64,000 nucleotides of DNA from Phocoena phocoena (Eukaryota; Chordata; Mammalia; Artiodactyla; Phocoenidae), in NCBI RefSeq assembly GCF_963924675.1, contig NC_089236.1, forward strand, positions 33,627,319 to 33,691,318, in the 5' to 3' direction. Positions within the stretch are counted from its first letter, which is position 1, and each line of letters begins with the position of its first letter. Below, in pieces: positions 47,673 to 58,085 of this stretch. The translations under genes were made by a program, and so were the position numbers. The notes beneath the pieces are model-generated. The model saw nothing but the letters and a program-made list of their open reading frames with translations. It did no database searches and was not told the DNA's origin.

Positions 47673-48535
47673 ACTTATAAATGTGGTCTTTAAGGGTCGA
47701 TCCAGGTTTTGTGAAGAGTAGGGGTTATTAACATTTGGGGTAACTGAAGGAGACTGTGGAATTTCCATGTTTATGGGCCTTTACAAGAAGATGAAACAGT
47801 TATTTCTCTAGGATGGTTTCATTGTGGATTTACTTTGTGGCCAGGCAATTGCCTGTTATGGACCCTTGAGGTTTTTTTCTAGGCCAATACAGAAGTATAG
47901 AAACAATTTTGTAACATTTAAATAATTTTGATTTCTTTTAAAAGCATATTTTGTGAAGCAATTGGAAGCCTAGAATAAAAAAAATTGGTTAATTATACTC
48001 CATTCTGAATTGCCATTGAGAAAAAAACACATAAAATAATGTTAAATCATTTGGGGATTGCTTACAAGGACTGCAGCATTCTAAAGCCCTTATGGGTTTA
48101 TTGAAGAAAGTGTGATTTCTCACATAAAAGCGGAAACTTTAGAGAAATCAGAGGATTTGAAGCTTTACCTGAAGTAGTCTTGGAAATAAATGTTCTCTTT
48201 TTTTCAGTACATTTGAACTGACTGGAAAAAGAGAAATACATTTTAATGCTTTTCAAATACTCTCTGAGTTTCAGCTACTCCGACTCCTGCAGAAAGCTTC
48301 AGGGAGCAAGGGTATTGCCCATCTTGTCATTTTTACTTGGGCAGCAGCAGTCAAGGGTGAACAAGTTGTCTTGAATATGGTCTAGAGAGAAAAAAGTCAC
48401 CTATTGGGATAGGTAAAGCAATGCTGTCAGGAATCCAGTGCCATTATTTGGTAAATACCATGAGGAAGAAAAACAGTACTTGGGTTCTGAGGTCCTGTCA
48501 GGTAAGGAGACTAATCTAAGCAGAGGTGCCCTGTG
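47673..48535. other. Non-coding DNA, nothing recognised
   Basis: Single-copy-looking sequence between the LTR and the MER1 element. Confidence 0.5.
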
Positions 48536-48543
48536 GCCTAAGG

Positions 48544-48749
48544 CAGGGGTCCGCAACCTCTTGGCCCCACACCGGTACCAGTCTGTGACCTGTTAGGAGC
48601 CGAGCTGCACAGCAGGAGGTGAGCGGCAGGCAAGCAAGTGCTGCTCCCCTTTGCTCACATTACTGCCTGACCCATCCCCCGCCCCTGTCCATGGAAAAAT
48701 TGTCTTCCACGAAACTGGTTCCTGGTGCCAAAAAGTTTGGGGACCACTG
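48544..48749 (+). mobile_element. MER1-type hAT DNA transposon with exact 8-bp duplication
   Basis: The terminal repeats are caggggtccgcaacctct and the inverse at 'ggggaccactg'. Inside are 'gtgacctgttaggagccgag' and 'ggaaaaattgtcttccacga', both MER1 signatures. An 8-bp duplication, gcctaagg, lies on both sides (48536-48543; 48750-48757), the size expected for hAT insertion. At 206 bp it is shorter than the family's usual ~340 bp and lacks the middle. Confidence 0.92.
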
Positions 48750-48757
48750 GCCTAAGG

Positions 48758-49221
48758 CATTCAGTGGTGAATGACCACAGGGGCAGGTCCTGGAAACCTT
48801 TCCCCGATGAGCAGGTGTTCAAGGAACAAAGCTTGGCTGGGAAATTTTCAGGTCAGAAGTTGGGTTTGGAGGCTGGAAAGACAAGTATCAAGATGGAGAG
48901 AAAAGGTCAGGCTCAAAGAATTTCTGGTGTGTTCCACCTACTTGTAGCTTTACTTATACAATTCTTCCTTCTTATATTGCTCTTGCTTTGGGCACTCAAA
49001 AATACCCTGTATACTATCAGTTACAAGAATGCCTTGAAATTTGATTTGCTTTTGAAGCTTGCTCTTTATGTAATACTATTTCTTGCTAAAGTCCACACTC
49101 TTGGATGAGAAAATGCACGCAATATCCCCCCATATAAGTATTTGAAAAAATAAAAAATTTGTACCAATTAAATAACAAATGTAAGGGGCCATATTTACTT
49201 TTTATCTCAATCATCTCTAAA
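48758..49221. other. Non-coding DNA, nothing recognised
   Basis: The 127-codon plus-strand frame 48725-49108 starts inside the MER1 element and has no recognisable domain apart from chance hydrophobic stretches. I do not consider it a gene. Confidence 0.5.
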
Positions 49222-49692
49222 CATTGCATTCATTAATTTTTTTATTGAAATATAGTTGATGTACAATAATTATGTTACTTGCAAGTATACTCCATAGTGA
49301 TTTCAAATTTATACACATTATGACATGACCACGACAATAAGTTTAGTAACAATCTGTTCCCATACAAAGTTATTACAATATTATTGACCATATTTTTTTG
49401 CTGTATATTACATCTCTGTGGCTAACTTATTTTATAACTAAAGGCTTGTATCTCATAGTCCCTTCATCTACTTTACCCCCAACCCTCCTCTCCTCTGTCA
49501 AACACTCATTTGTTCTCTGTGTCTATTTTCATTTGTTTTCTTTGTTTTTTAGATTCCACATATAAATGATATCATATAGTATTTGTCTTTCTCTATCTGA
49601 CTTATTTTAATTAGCATAATATCCCCTAGATCCATCCATGTTGTTGCAAATGGCAAGATTTCATTTATTTTTATGATAATAATAATCCATTG

Positions 49693-49735
<43 letters not shown>

Positions 49736-50034
49736 TAGCTTCTTTATCCATTCATCTATCAATAGATGACACTTGGGTTGCTTTCACATCTTGGCTATTG
49801 TAAATAATGCTACAATGTTCATAGGAGTGCATATATCTGTTCAAATCAGTATTTTTGTTTTCTTCAGGTAGATACCCAGAAATGAAATTGCTGGATCAAA
49901 TGGAAGTTCTAGTTTTAATTTTTTGGAGGAACCTCCACACCATTTTGCATAGTGGCTACATCAATTTACCATCCCTCCAACAGCGCATGAGTGTTCGCTT
50001 TTCTCCACAATCTTGCCAACGTTTATTTGTTGTC
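49222..50034 (-). mobile_element. L1-E: older long L1, 3' part (split element, part 1)
   Basis: Antisense 3' UTR ('attgaaatatagttgatgt'), then the ORF2 C-terminus up to 'acgtttatttgttgtc'. It is broken there by L1-D and resumes at 52320 with 'ttgtctttttgatgatagcc', which restores normal L1 text. It contains a (CA)n block at 49696-49733. Confidence 0.85.
49696..49733. repeat. (CA)n microsatellite
   Basis: About 19 CA units inside L1-E. Confidence 0.95.
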
Positions 50035-50188
50035 TTTTTTTTTTTTTTTTTTTGCTTGTAGTAGTCTCTTATTATGTTTTGTATTTCTGTGGTGTCCATT
50101 GTAACTTCTTTTTCATTTCTAATTTTATTGATTTGAGTTCTCTCCCTCTTTTTCTTGATGAATCTGGCTAAAGGTTTATCAATTTTGT

Positions 50189-51290
50189 TTATCTTCTCAA
50201 AGAACCAGCTTTAATTTTGTTGATCTTTGCTATTGTTTTCTTTGTTTCTATTTCATTTATTTCTGCTCTGATTTTTATGATTTCTTTCCTTCTACTAACT
50301 TTGGGTTCTGTTTGTTCTTCTTTCTCTAGTTCTTTTAGGTGTAAGGTTAGATTGTTTATTTGAGATTTTTCTTGTTTCTTGAGGTAGGATTGTATTGCTA
50401 TAAACTTCCCTCTCAGAGCTTTTGCTGCATCCCATAGGTTTTGGATCATCGTCTTTTCACTGTCATTTTTCTCTAGGCATTTTTTGATTTCCTCTTTGAT
50501 TTCTTCAGTGATCTCTTGGTTATTTAGTAAAGTATCATTTAATCTCCATGTGTTTGTGTTTTTTACATTGTTTTTCCCTGTAACTGCTTTCTAATCTCAT
50601 AGCACTGTGGTTGGAGAAGATACTCGATATCATTTCAATTTTCTTAAATTTTCTGAGGCTTGATTTGTGACCCAAGATGTAATATATCCTGGAAAATGTT
50701 CCATGTGCACTTGAGAAAAAAGTGTAATCTGCTGTTTTCAGATGGAATGTCCTATAAATATCAATTAAATCTACCTGGTCTATTGTGTCATTTAAAGCCT
50801 CTGTTTCCTCATTAATTTTCTGTCTGGATGATCTGTCCATTAGTGTAAGTGAGATGTTAAATTCCCCCACTATTATGGTGTTACTATCGATGTCTTCTTT
50901 TATAGCTGTTAGCATTTGCCTTATGTATTGATGTGCTCCTATATTGGGTACATATATATTTGTAATTGTTACATCTTCTTGGATTGATCCCTTGATCATT
51001 ACATAGTGTCCTTCCTTATCTCTTGTAACATTCTTTATTTTAAAGTCTATTTTATCTGATCTGAGTATTGCTACTCCAGTTTTCTTTTGATTTCCATTTT
51101 CATGGAATATCTGTTTCCATCCCCTCACTTTCAGTCTGTATGTGTCCCTAGGTCTGAAGTGGGTCTCTTATAGACAGCATATATATTGGTCTTGTTTTTG
51201 TATACATTCAGTGAGCCTCTGTCTTTTGGTTGTAGCATTTAATCCACTCACCTTTAAAGTAATTATTGTTATGTATGTTCCTATTCCCAT
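50189..51290 (-). pseudogene. L1-D ORF2 endonuclease remnant
   Basis: The start is the ATG at 51290 (MGIGTYITIITLKVSGLNAT). A stop falls just before the conserved 'ET' at about codon 42. A 197-codon frame (50535-51128) then covers most of the endonuclease. Residues that are catalytic in L1 endonucleases look changed: 'VGEFN' where VGDFN is usual, 'RIYYILGHK' for RIDHILGHK, 'SNHSAMRL' for SDHSAMRL. The linker frame (50189-50449, 'KFIAIQSYLKKQEKSQINNL') is followed by the A-tail. The enzyme would be inactive even with the frame closed. Confidence 0.82.
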
Positions 51291-51639
51291 TTTCTTAATT
51301 GTTTTGGGTTTGTTTTTGCAGGTCCTTTTCTTCTCTTGTGTTTCCCACTTAGAGAAGTTCCTTTGGCATTGTTATAGAGTTGGTTTGGTAGTGCTGAATT
51401 CTCTTAGCTTTTGCTTGTCTGTAAAGCTTTTGATTTCTCCATCAAATCTGAATGAGATCCTTGCCAGGTAGAGTAATCTTGGTTGTAGGTTCTTCCCTTT
51501 CATTACTTTAAATATATCCTGATACTCCCTTCTGGCTTGTAGAGTTTCTGCTGAGAAATCAGCTGTTAACCTTATGGGAGTTCCCTTGTATGTTATTTGT
51601 CATTTTTCCCTTGTTGCTTTTAATAATTTTTCTTTGTCT

Positions 51640-52238
51640 TTAATTTTTTTCAATTTGATTATTATGTGTCTCGGCATGATTCTCCTTGGGTTTATTCTGC
51701 CTGGGACTCTGTGCTTCCTGGACTTGGGTGGCTATTTCCTTTCCCACGTTAGGGAAGTTTTTGACTATAATCTTTTCAAATATTTTCTTGGGTCCTTTCT
51801 CTTCTCTTTCTGGGATACCTATAATGCCAATGTTGATGCATTTAATGTTGTCCCAGAGGGACAACATTCTTTTTTCTGTTCCGCAGAAGTGAATTCCACC
51901 ATTCTGTCTTCCAGGTAATTTCTCCATTCTTCTGCCTCATTTATTTTGCTATTGATTCCTTCTAGTGTATTTTTCATTTCAGTTATTGTATTGTTCATCT
52001 CTGTTTGTTTGTTCTTTAATTCTTCTAGGCATTTGTTCAATTCTTCTAGGTCTTCGTTAAACATTTCTTGAATCTTCTCAATCTTTGACTCCATCCTTTT
52101 TCCAAGGTCCTGGATTATCTTCACTATTGTTATTCTGAATTTTTTTTCTGGAAGGTTGCCTATCTCCACTTCATTTAATTGTTTTTCTGGGGTTTTATCT
52201 TGTTCCTTCATCTGGTACATAGTCCTCTGGTTTTTCAT
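51640..52238 (-). pseudogene. L1-D ORF1 remnant
   Basis: Minus-strand frame 51819-52238 starts MKNQRTMYQMKEQDKTPEKQ and is the coiled-coil half ('LEELNKCLEELKNKQTEMNN'). The second half continues in another frame (51640-51927, 'NIGIIGIPEREEKGPKKIFE', then 'NVGKEIATQVQEAQ'). The shift lies near the inverted repeat at 51844-51868, which is not present in L1-B or L1-C and appears to have caused it. Confidence 0.8.
51844..51868. repeat. Perfect 11-bp inverted repeat, 3-bp loop
   Basis: aatgttgtccc, loop aga, gggacaacatt. L1-C has only the first arm at this place ('aatgttgtcccagaggtctc'), so the second arm is a later change in L1-D. Confidence 0.95.
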
Positions 52239-52816
52239 TTTGTCTGTCTTTCTGTGAATGTGTTTTTCATTCCACAGCCTGCAGGATTGTAGTTCTTTTT
52301 GCTTCTCCTGTCTTACTTATTGTCTTTTTGATGATAGCCATTCTGACATATTTCAGGTGGTAACTCATTCTGTTTTGATTTGCTTTTTGCTGATGATTAG
52401 AGATATTGAGCATCTAGGTCTGCTGGTCATTTGTATATCTTCTTTGGAAAACATCTATTCAAGTCTTCTGCCTGTTTTTTAATCTTTTTTTTTTTTTGAT
52501 GTTGACTGTGTTAGTTTTTTAATAAATTTTGGATATTAATCCCTTATTAGATGTACTGTTTGCAAACATGTACTCCCATTCAGTAGGTTGCCTTTTCATT
52601 TTATTGATATTTTCCTTTGGTGTGCAAAAGTTTTTTAGTTTTCTGTAGTCCCATTTGTTATTTTTTCACTTTTGTTTCCCTTGCCTGAAGAGACAGAATA
52701 CCCCCTAAATATTGCTAATACTGATGTCAAAGAACATGCTGCTTTTGTCTTCTTCTAGGAGTTTTATGGTTTTAAGTCTTACATTTAAGTGCTTAATCCA
52801 TTTTGAGTTTATCTTT

Positions 52817-53026
52817 TTTTTTTTTTTTTTTTTTGCGGTACGCAGGCCTCTCACTGTTGTGGCCTCTCCCGTTGCTGAGCACAGGCTCTGGACGCACAGG
52901 CTCAGTGGCCATGGCTCACGGGCCCAGCCGCTCCGCGGCATGTGGGATCTTCCCGGACCGGGGCACGAACCCGTGTCCCCTGCATCGGCAGGTGGACTCT
53001 CAACCACTGCGCCACCAGGGAAGCCC
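52817..53026 (-). mobile_element. CHR-type SINE inside L1-E
   Basis: A T run, then 'gcggtacgcaggcctctcac', ending 'gccaccagggaagccc'. The duplication ttgagtttatcttt is exact (52803-52816; 53027-53040). It keeps the most CpG sites of the four copies ('gcccagccgctccgcggcat', 'cccggaccggggcacgaacc'), so it is probably the youngest. Confidence 0.95.
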
Positions 53027-53540
53027 TTGAGTTTATCTTTTATATGGTGGAAAAAAGTAGTCCAGTTTGATTCTTTTGCATATAGCTGTTCAGTTCACCA
53101 ACATAATTTATGGAAGAGGTGGTCTTTTCTGCATTGTATAATTTTGCTTTCTTTGTTGTACATTAATTGACCATATAAGTTTATATAGGTTTATTATGGG
53201 AATCTCTTCAGTTTCATTGATTAATGTGTCCAATTTTTGCCAGTACCATACTGTTTTGATTACTGTAGCTTTATAGTATAGTTTGAAATCAGGAAGAGTG
53301 ATATCTCCAGCTTTGTTGTGCTTTCTTGATTGTTTTGGCTATTCTGGGTCTTTTGTGTTTCTATTCAAATTTTAGAATTATTAGTTCTAGTCCTGTGAGA
53401 AACACCATTGGTTTTTTTAATAGGGATTGCATTGAATCTGTAGATTGCCTTGGGTAGTACAATTATTTTAACACTATTGATTCTTCCAAGCCATGAACAT
53501 GGTATATTTCCCCGTTTGTTTGTGACATCTTCAATTTCTT

Positions 53541-53583
53541 GGGAAGGCAGCTATGCTCACCACTATACCACCAATGCAGCACG
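53541..53583 (-). mobile_element. Retroposed 5' half of tRNA-Gly(UCC), no A-tail
   Basis: On the minus strand, 'gcattggtggtatagtggtg' followed by 'agcatagctgccttcc' equals the first 36 bases of mammalian tRNA-Gly(TCC), known from memory, with one change (CG to CA at position 3). It stops at the third anticodon base. Six extra bases (cgtgct) precede it and one C follows. A 13-bp direct repeat with one mismatch flanks it (tcttcaatttctt 53528-53540; tctttaatttctt 53584-53596), and removing the insert restores normal L1 text. It is not a tRNA gene, since the 3' half and B box are absent. Confidence 0.88.
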
Positions 53584-55822
53584 TCTTTAATTTCTTTCAT
53601 CAGTGTCATATAATTTTCTGAGTAAAAGTCCTTTACCTCCTTATTTTTATTTATTCCTAGGTATTTTATTCTTTTTGATACAGTGTAAATGGAACTATTT
53701 TCTTAATTTCTCTTTCTGATAGTTTATTGTTAGTTTATAGAAATACAACATATTTCTCCATTTTATTTCAGTATCCTGCAACTTTACGGAATTCATTGAC
53801 GAGCTCTAGTAGTTTTGGGTGGTGTCTTTAGGGTTTTCAATATATAATATCATGTAATCTACAAACAGTGACAGTTTTACTTCTTTCTTTCCAATTTGTA
53901 TTCCTTTCCTTTGTTTTTCTTGTCTGACTACTGTGACTAGAACTTACAGTACTATGTTGAACGAAAGTGGTGATACTGGGTATCCTTGTATTTTTCCTGA
54001 ACTTAGAGGAAATACTTTCAACTTTTCACCATTGAGTATGGTGTCAGCTGTAGGTTTGTCATGTATGACCTTTATTACTTTGGGGTACATTCCCTCTATA
54101 CTTAATTTGTTGAGATTTTTTTTATCATAAGTGGATGTAATTTTGTCAAAAGCCTTCTCTGCATCTATTGAGATAATCATATGATTTTAATTCTTCAGTT
54201 TGTTAAAGTGGTGTTTCAAATTGACAGATTTGCAGATATTGAACCATCCTTGCATCTGTGGGATAAATCACAATTGATATGTATATGATTCTTTTAATGT
54301 ATTATTAAATTTGATTTGCAAATATTTTACTGAGGATTTTTACTCCCATGTTCATCAGTGATGTTAGTCTGTCATTTTCTTTCTTTCTTTCTTTTTTTTT
54401 TTTGGTGTCTTTGTCTGGTTTTGACATTAGTGTGATGCTGGCCTTATAGAATGAGTTTGGTTGCATTCTTTCCTCTTGAATTTTTTGAAATAGTTTGAGA
54501 AGGATAGGCACTAACTCTTCTTTAAATGTCTGGTAGAATTTAACTGTCTTTAAGTGCCTGGCAGAATTCACCTGTGAAGGTCCTGAAATTTTGTTTTTTG
54601 GGAATTTTTTGATTACTGATTCAATTTCATTACTAATAATTAACTTGTTTATATTTTATATTTCTTCCTGATTCAGTCTTGGGAGATTGTACATTTCTAT
54701 GAATTTATCCATTCCTTTTAGGTTGTTCATTATATTGGTGTATAATTGTTCATAGTAATCTCTAATAAACTTTTTTATTTCTGTGTTGTCAGTTGTGACT
54801 TCTCCTTTTTCATTTCTGGTTATATTTATATGGTCCTCTCACTTTTTCTCGATGAGTCTGGCTAAAATTTTATCAATTTTGCTTATTATTTCAAAGAACC
54901 AACTCTTACTTTCATTGATCTAAATTTTTTTTTTAGCCTCTGTTTTATTTACTTCCACTAATCTTTATTATTTCTGTTGTTCTACTAGTTTTGGGTTCTG
55001 TTTGTTCTTCTTTTCCTAGTTCTTTTAAGTGTAAGATTAGATTGTTAGAGATTTTTCTTGTTTCCTAAGGTAGTCTTGTTTCACTATAAACTTCCCTCTT
55101 AGAACTACTTTTGCTGAGTCCAATAGATTTTGGGCCATTATGTTCCATTTTCATTTGTCTCCAGGTATTTTTGATTTCCTCTTTGATCTCTTCAGTGATT
55201 CATTGGTTGTTCAGTAGCATGTTGTTTAGCCTCCACATGTTTCTCTTTTTTTTTTTGCAGGTTTCTTATTGTAGTTGATTTCTAGTCTAGTATTGGGATT
55301 GGAAAGATGCCTGATATGATTTCAGTCTTCTTAAATTTATTGAGACTTGTTTTGTGGTCTAGGATGTGATCTATATTGAAGAATGTTCCATGTGCAATTG
55401 AAAAGAATGTGTATCCTGTTTTTTTTTGGATGAAATATTCTGTATGTATCTTTTAAGTTCATCAGATCTTAATGTGTCATTAAGGCCAGTGTTTCCTTAT
55501 TGATTTTCTGTATGAATAATCTGTCCATTGATGTAAGTGGGTTGTTAAAGTCCCTACTATTATTGTATTACTGTCAATTTCTCCATATTTTTGTTAATAT
55601 TTGATTTATGTATTTACGTGCTCCTATGTTGGGTGCATATGTATTTACAACTGTTATATCTTCTTTTTTGAATGATCCCCTTATCATTAAGTAATGTCTT
55701 TATTTGTCTCTTGTAACAGTCTTTATTTTAAATTTTATTTTTTTCTGATATAAGTATAGCTACTCCAACTTTCTTTTGATTTCCATTTGTATGGAATACC
55801 TTTTCCCATCTTTTCACTTTCA

Positions 55823-55825
<3 letters not shown>

Positions 55826-55862
<37 letters not shown>
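55826..55862. repeat. (TG)n microsatellite
   Basis: About 18 TG units inside L1-E. Confidence 0.95.
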
Positions 55863-55865
<3 letters not shown>

Positions 55866-56173
55866 ATTCTGAAATGAGTCTTTTGTAGGCAGCATATATA
55901 TGGGTCTTGTTTTTGTATCCATTCAGCCACTCTATGTCTTTTGATTGGAGCATTTATTTCATTTACATTTAAAGTAATTGATAGCTATGGGCTCATTACC
56001 ATTTTGTCAATTGTTTTCAGATTGTTTTTGTAGTTCTTTTTCATTACTTTCTTCTTTTGATGTCTTCTGCTGGGATTTGATCACTATCTCTAGTGTTATA
56101 TTTGAATTCCTTTCTCTTTTTTGTGTGTATCTATTATAGATGTTTGGTTTGCAGTTCACATATAACAACATAT

Positions 56174-56176
<3 letters not shown>

Positions 56177-56208
<32 letters not shown>
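56177..56208. repeat. (TA)n microsatellite
   Basis: About 16 TA units inside L1-E. Confidence 0.9.
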
Positions 56209-56210
<2 letters not shown>

Positions 56211-57439
56211 CTAATTTAATCTGATGATCTCTTAAGTTGAACATATTCTAGCAACTCTACTTTTTTCACTCCCCCTCATGTTTGATAATTTTGACATCAT
56301 ATTTTACATCTTTTTTGTGTATGTTTCCCTTAACTATTTATTATGGGTATAGATGATTTTACTAATTTGTCTTTTAACTTTCCTATTAGTTTATAAGTGG
56401 TTGATTTATTACCCTTAATGTATGCTTGCCTTTAACAGTGAAAATTTTTTTCTTTTGTAATTTTCTTATTTCTAGTTGTGGTCTTTTCTTTTCTGCTTAA
56501 AGAAGTCCCTTCACCATTTCTTGTAAGGCTTTTTTTGAACTTATTTAGCTTTTGTTTATCTGTGAAACTCCTTATCTCTCCTTCAAATCTGTATGATAAC
56601 CTTTCTGGGTAGAGTATTTGTGGTTGTAGGTTTTTTCCCTTTCATTACTTTGAATATATTGTGCCACTCCTTTCTGGCCTTTAGAGTTTCTGCTGAAAAG
56701 TCACCTGATGGCCTGGAGTTCTCTTGTATGTAACTAGTTGCCTTTGTCTTGCTACTTTTAAGATTTTCACTTTATCTTTAATTTTTGTCTTTTTAATTAT
56801 TTTGTGTCTTGGTGTGGACCTGTTTGGGTTCATCTTCTTTGGGTCTCTGTGTTTCCTGGATATGGATGTTTGTTTTCTTCCTCAGGTTAGAGAACTTTTC
56901 AACTATTATTTCTTGAAATAAGTTCTCTGCCTCTTTCTCTCTTTCTTCACCTTCCAGGACCCATATTATGTGAATGTTAAAATGTTTGATGTTGTCTCAG
57001 AGGCCTCTAAAATTATCCTCATTAAATTTTTTTTCTTCTTTTCTGTTCCACTTGGTGATTTCCATTACTCTGTCTTCCATTTCGCTGAGTCATTCCTCTG
57101 TATCATCTAATCTACTGTTGATTCCTTCTAGTGTATTTTTAATTTCAGTTATTATATTCTTCTGCTCTGTTTGGTTCTTATTTATATTTTCACATATTTG
57201 TTGAAATTCTTAGTGTTCATCTATTCTTCTCCAATGTTTGTAAACATATTTATGATCATTACCTTGATCTTTTTATTGGGTAGATTGCTTATACCCACTT
57301 TGTTTAGTTCTTTTTCTGAGGTTTTGTCTTGTTCTTTCATTTGGAACATATTTGCTGTCTCTTCATTTTTCCCAGTACTCTATGCTTATTTCTATGTGTT
57401 AGGAAGGTTGGTTGTGTTTCCTGATTTTGGAGAATGGGC

Positions 57440-58085
57440 CTTATTTAAGTGATGTCCTACGGGGCCCAGCAGCATGCTCCCCTTGGTCACTAGAGCTATA
57501 TGCTCCAGGAATGCTCCCTTTGTGAACTGTGTGCACCCTTCTTTAGTGGCAGGGCCAAATACTGTGGGGCAGGCCTGGCCTCTGCCCAGTTTGCTGTGAG
57601 GTTGTGTCTTGTGTGGTGGCTGTGGGCCTGCTAGAGGGAAGGGTAGGCTTCTTGCATGATTGGCTGTGTGCTCCAGGGTAGAACAGGGTTGGTGCTGGTG
57701 TGCTGGGAAGCAGGATTGAGTCCTCATGGGCTGTCTCTGTGGCACTGGGGAGACTCAGGAATGGTGCTTGCCCCCTGGTGAGTGGATAAGCCCCTGGCAC
57801 TAATATGCTAGAGAGAGGAGTCCAAAATTGTGCTTGCCAGCACTGATGTTACTGTGGCAGAATGAGCTCCCAAAATGGCTGTCACTAGTGTCTCATCCCT
57901 AAGTGGGGTCTTAGCTCCTCTTGCCTCTTTGGGACACTCTAAGATCAGCACGTCTTTAGCTGTAGAAATTCTTTTCTGCTAGTCTTGGGTCATTCTCATA
58001 GGTAGTTGTCCTGTAAATAGTTGTAATCTTTGTTCATGAGAGGAGGTGAGTTCAAGGTCTTCCTATTTCATCATATTGGTTACCT
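57440..58085 (-). promoter_or_regulatory. L1-E 5' UTR (decayed)
   Basis: GC-richer than the surrounding L1 sequence, ending near 'cttcctatttcatcatattg', which is the degraded L1 5' terminus in antisense. CpGs are nearly all lost. Minus-strand frames 57392-57745 and 57543-57800, rich in proline and threonine, are by-products of this base composition. Confidence 0.55.

Larger units (their letters stand above)
50035..52319 (-). mobile_element. L1-D: L1 truncated at both ends, A-tail joined to mid-ORF2
   Basis: A T19 run (A-tail on the minus strand) is followed at once by ORF2 text just upstream of the RT domain ('gcttgtagtagtctcttatt'). There is no RT, no ORF2 C-terminus and no 3' UTR. It runs back through the endonuclease and ORF1 to a little before ORF1 (about 52319). 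The flanks share ttgtcttttt (50030 onward; 52320-52329), and L1-E text rejoins across it. In sense orientation the last bases before the tail hold AATAAG about 15-20 bases upstream and 'caagc', so an RNA polyadenylated early inside ORF2 is the simplest template. Confidence 0.85.
52320..58085 (-). mobile_element. L1-E: older long L1, 5' part (split element, part 2)
   Basis: Continues the L1 begun at 49222: ORF2 from its C-terminal third through RT (minus-strand frame 53944-54180, '[13 protein letters not shown]', '[19 protein letters not shown]') and endonuclease (to about 56000), a divergent ORF1 region (56600-57400), and a GC-richer 5' UTR to about 58085. Stops and shifts are frequent. It is more diverged than L1-B, C or D. 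Later guests are a CHR SINE (52817-53026) and a tRNA half (53541-53583). With these and L1-D removed it is about 6.3 kb, close to full length. Confidence 0.82.

Noticed and set aside
48725..49108. 127-codon plus-strand frame with a hydrophobic stretch
   Set aside because: It begins inside the MER1 transposon and has no recognised domain or splice signal.
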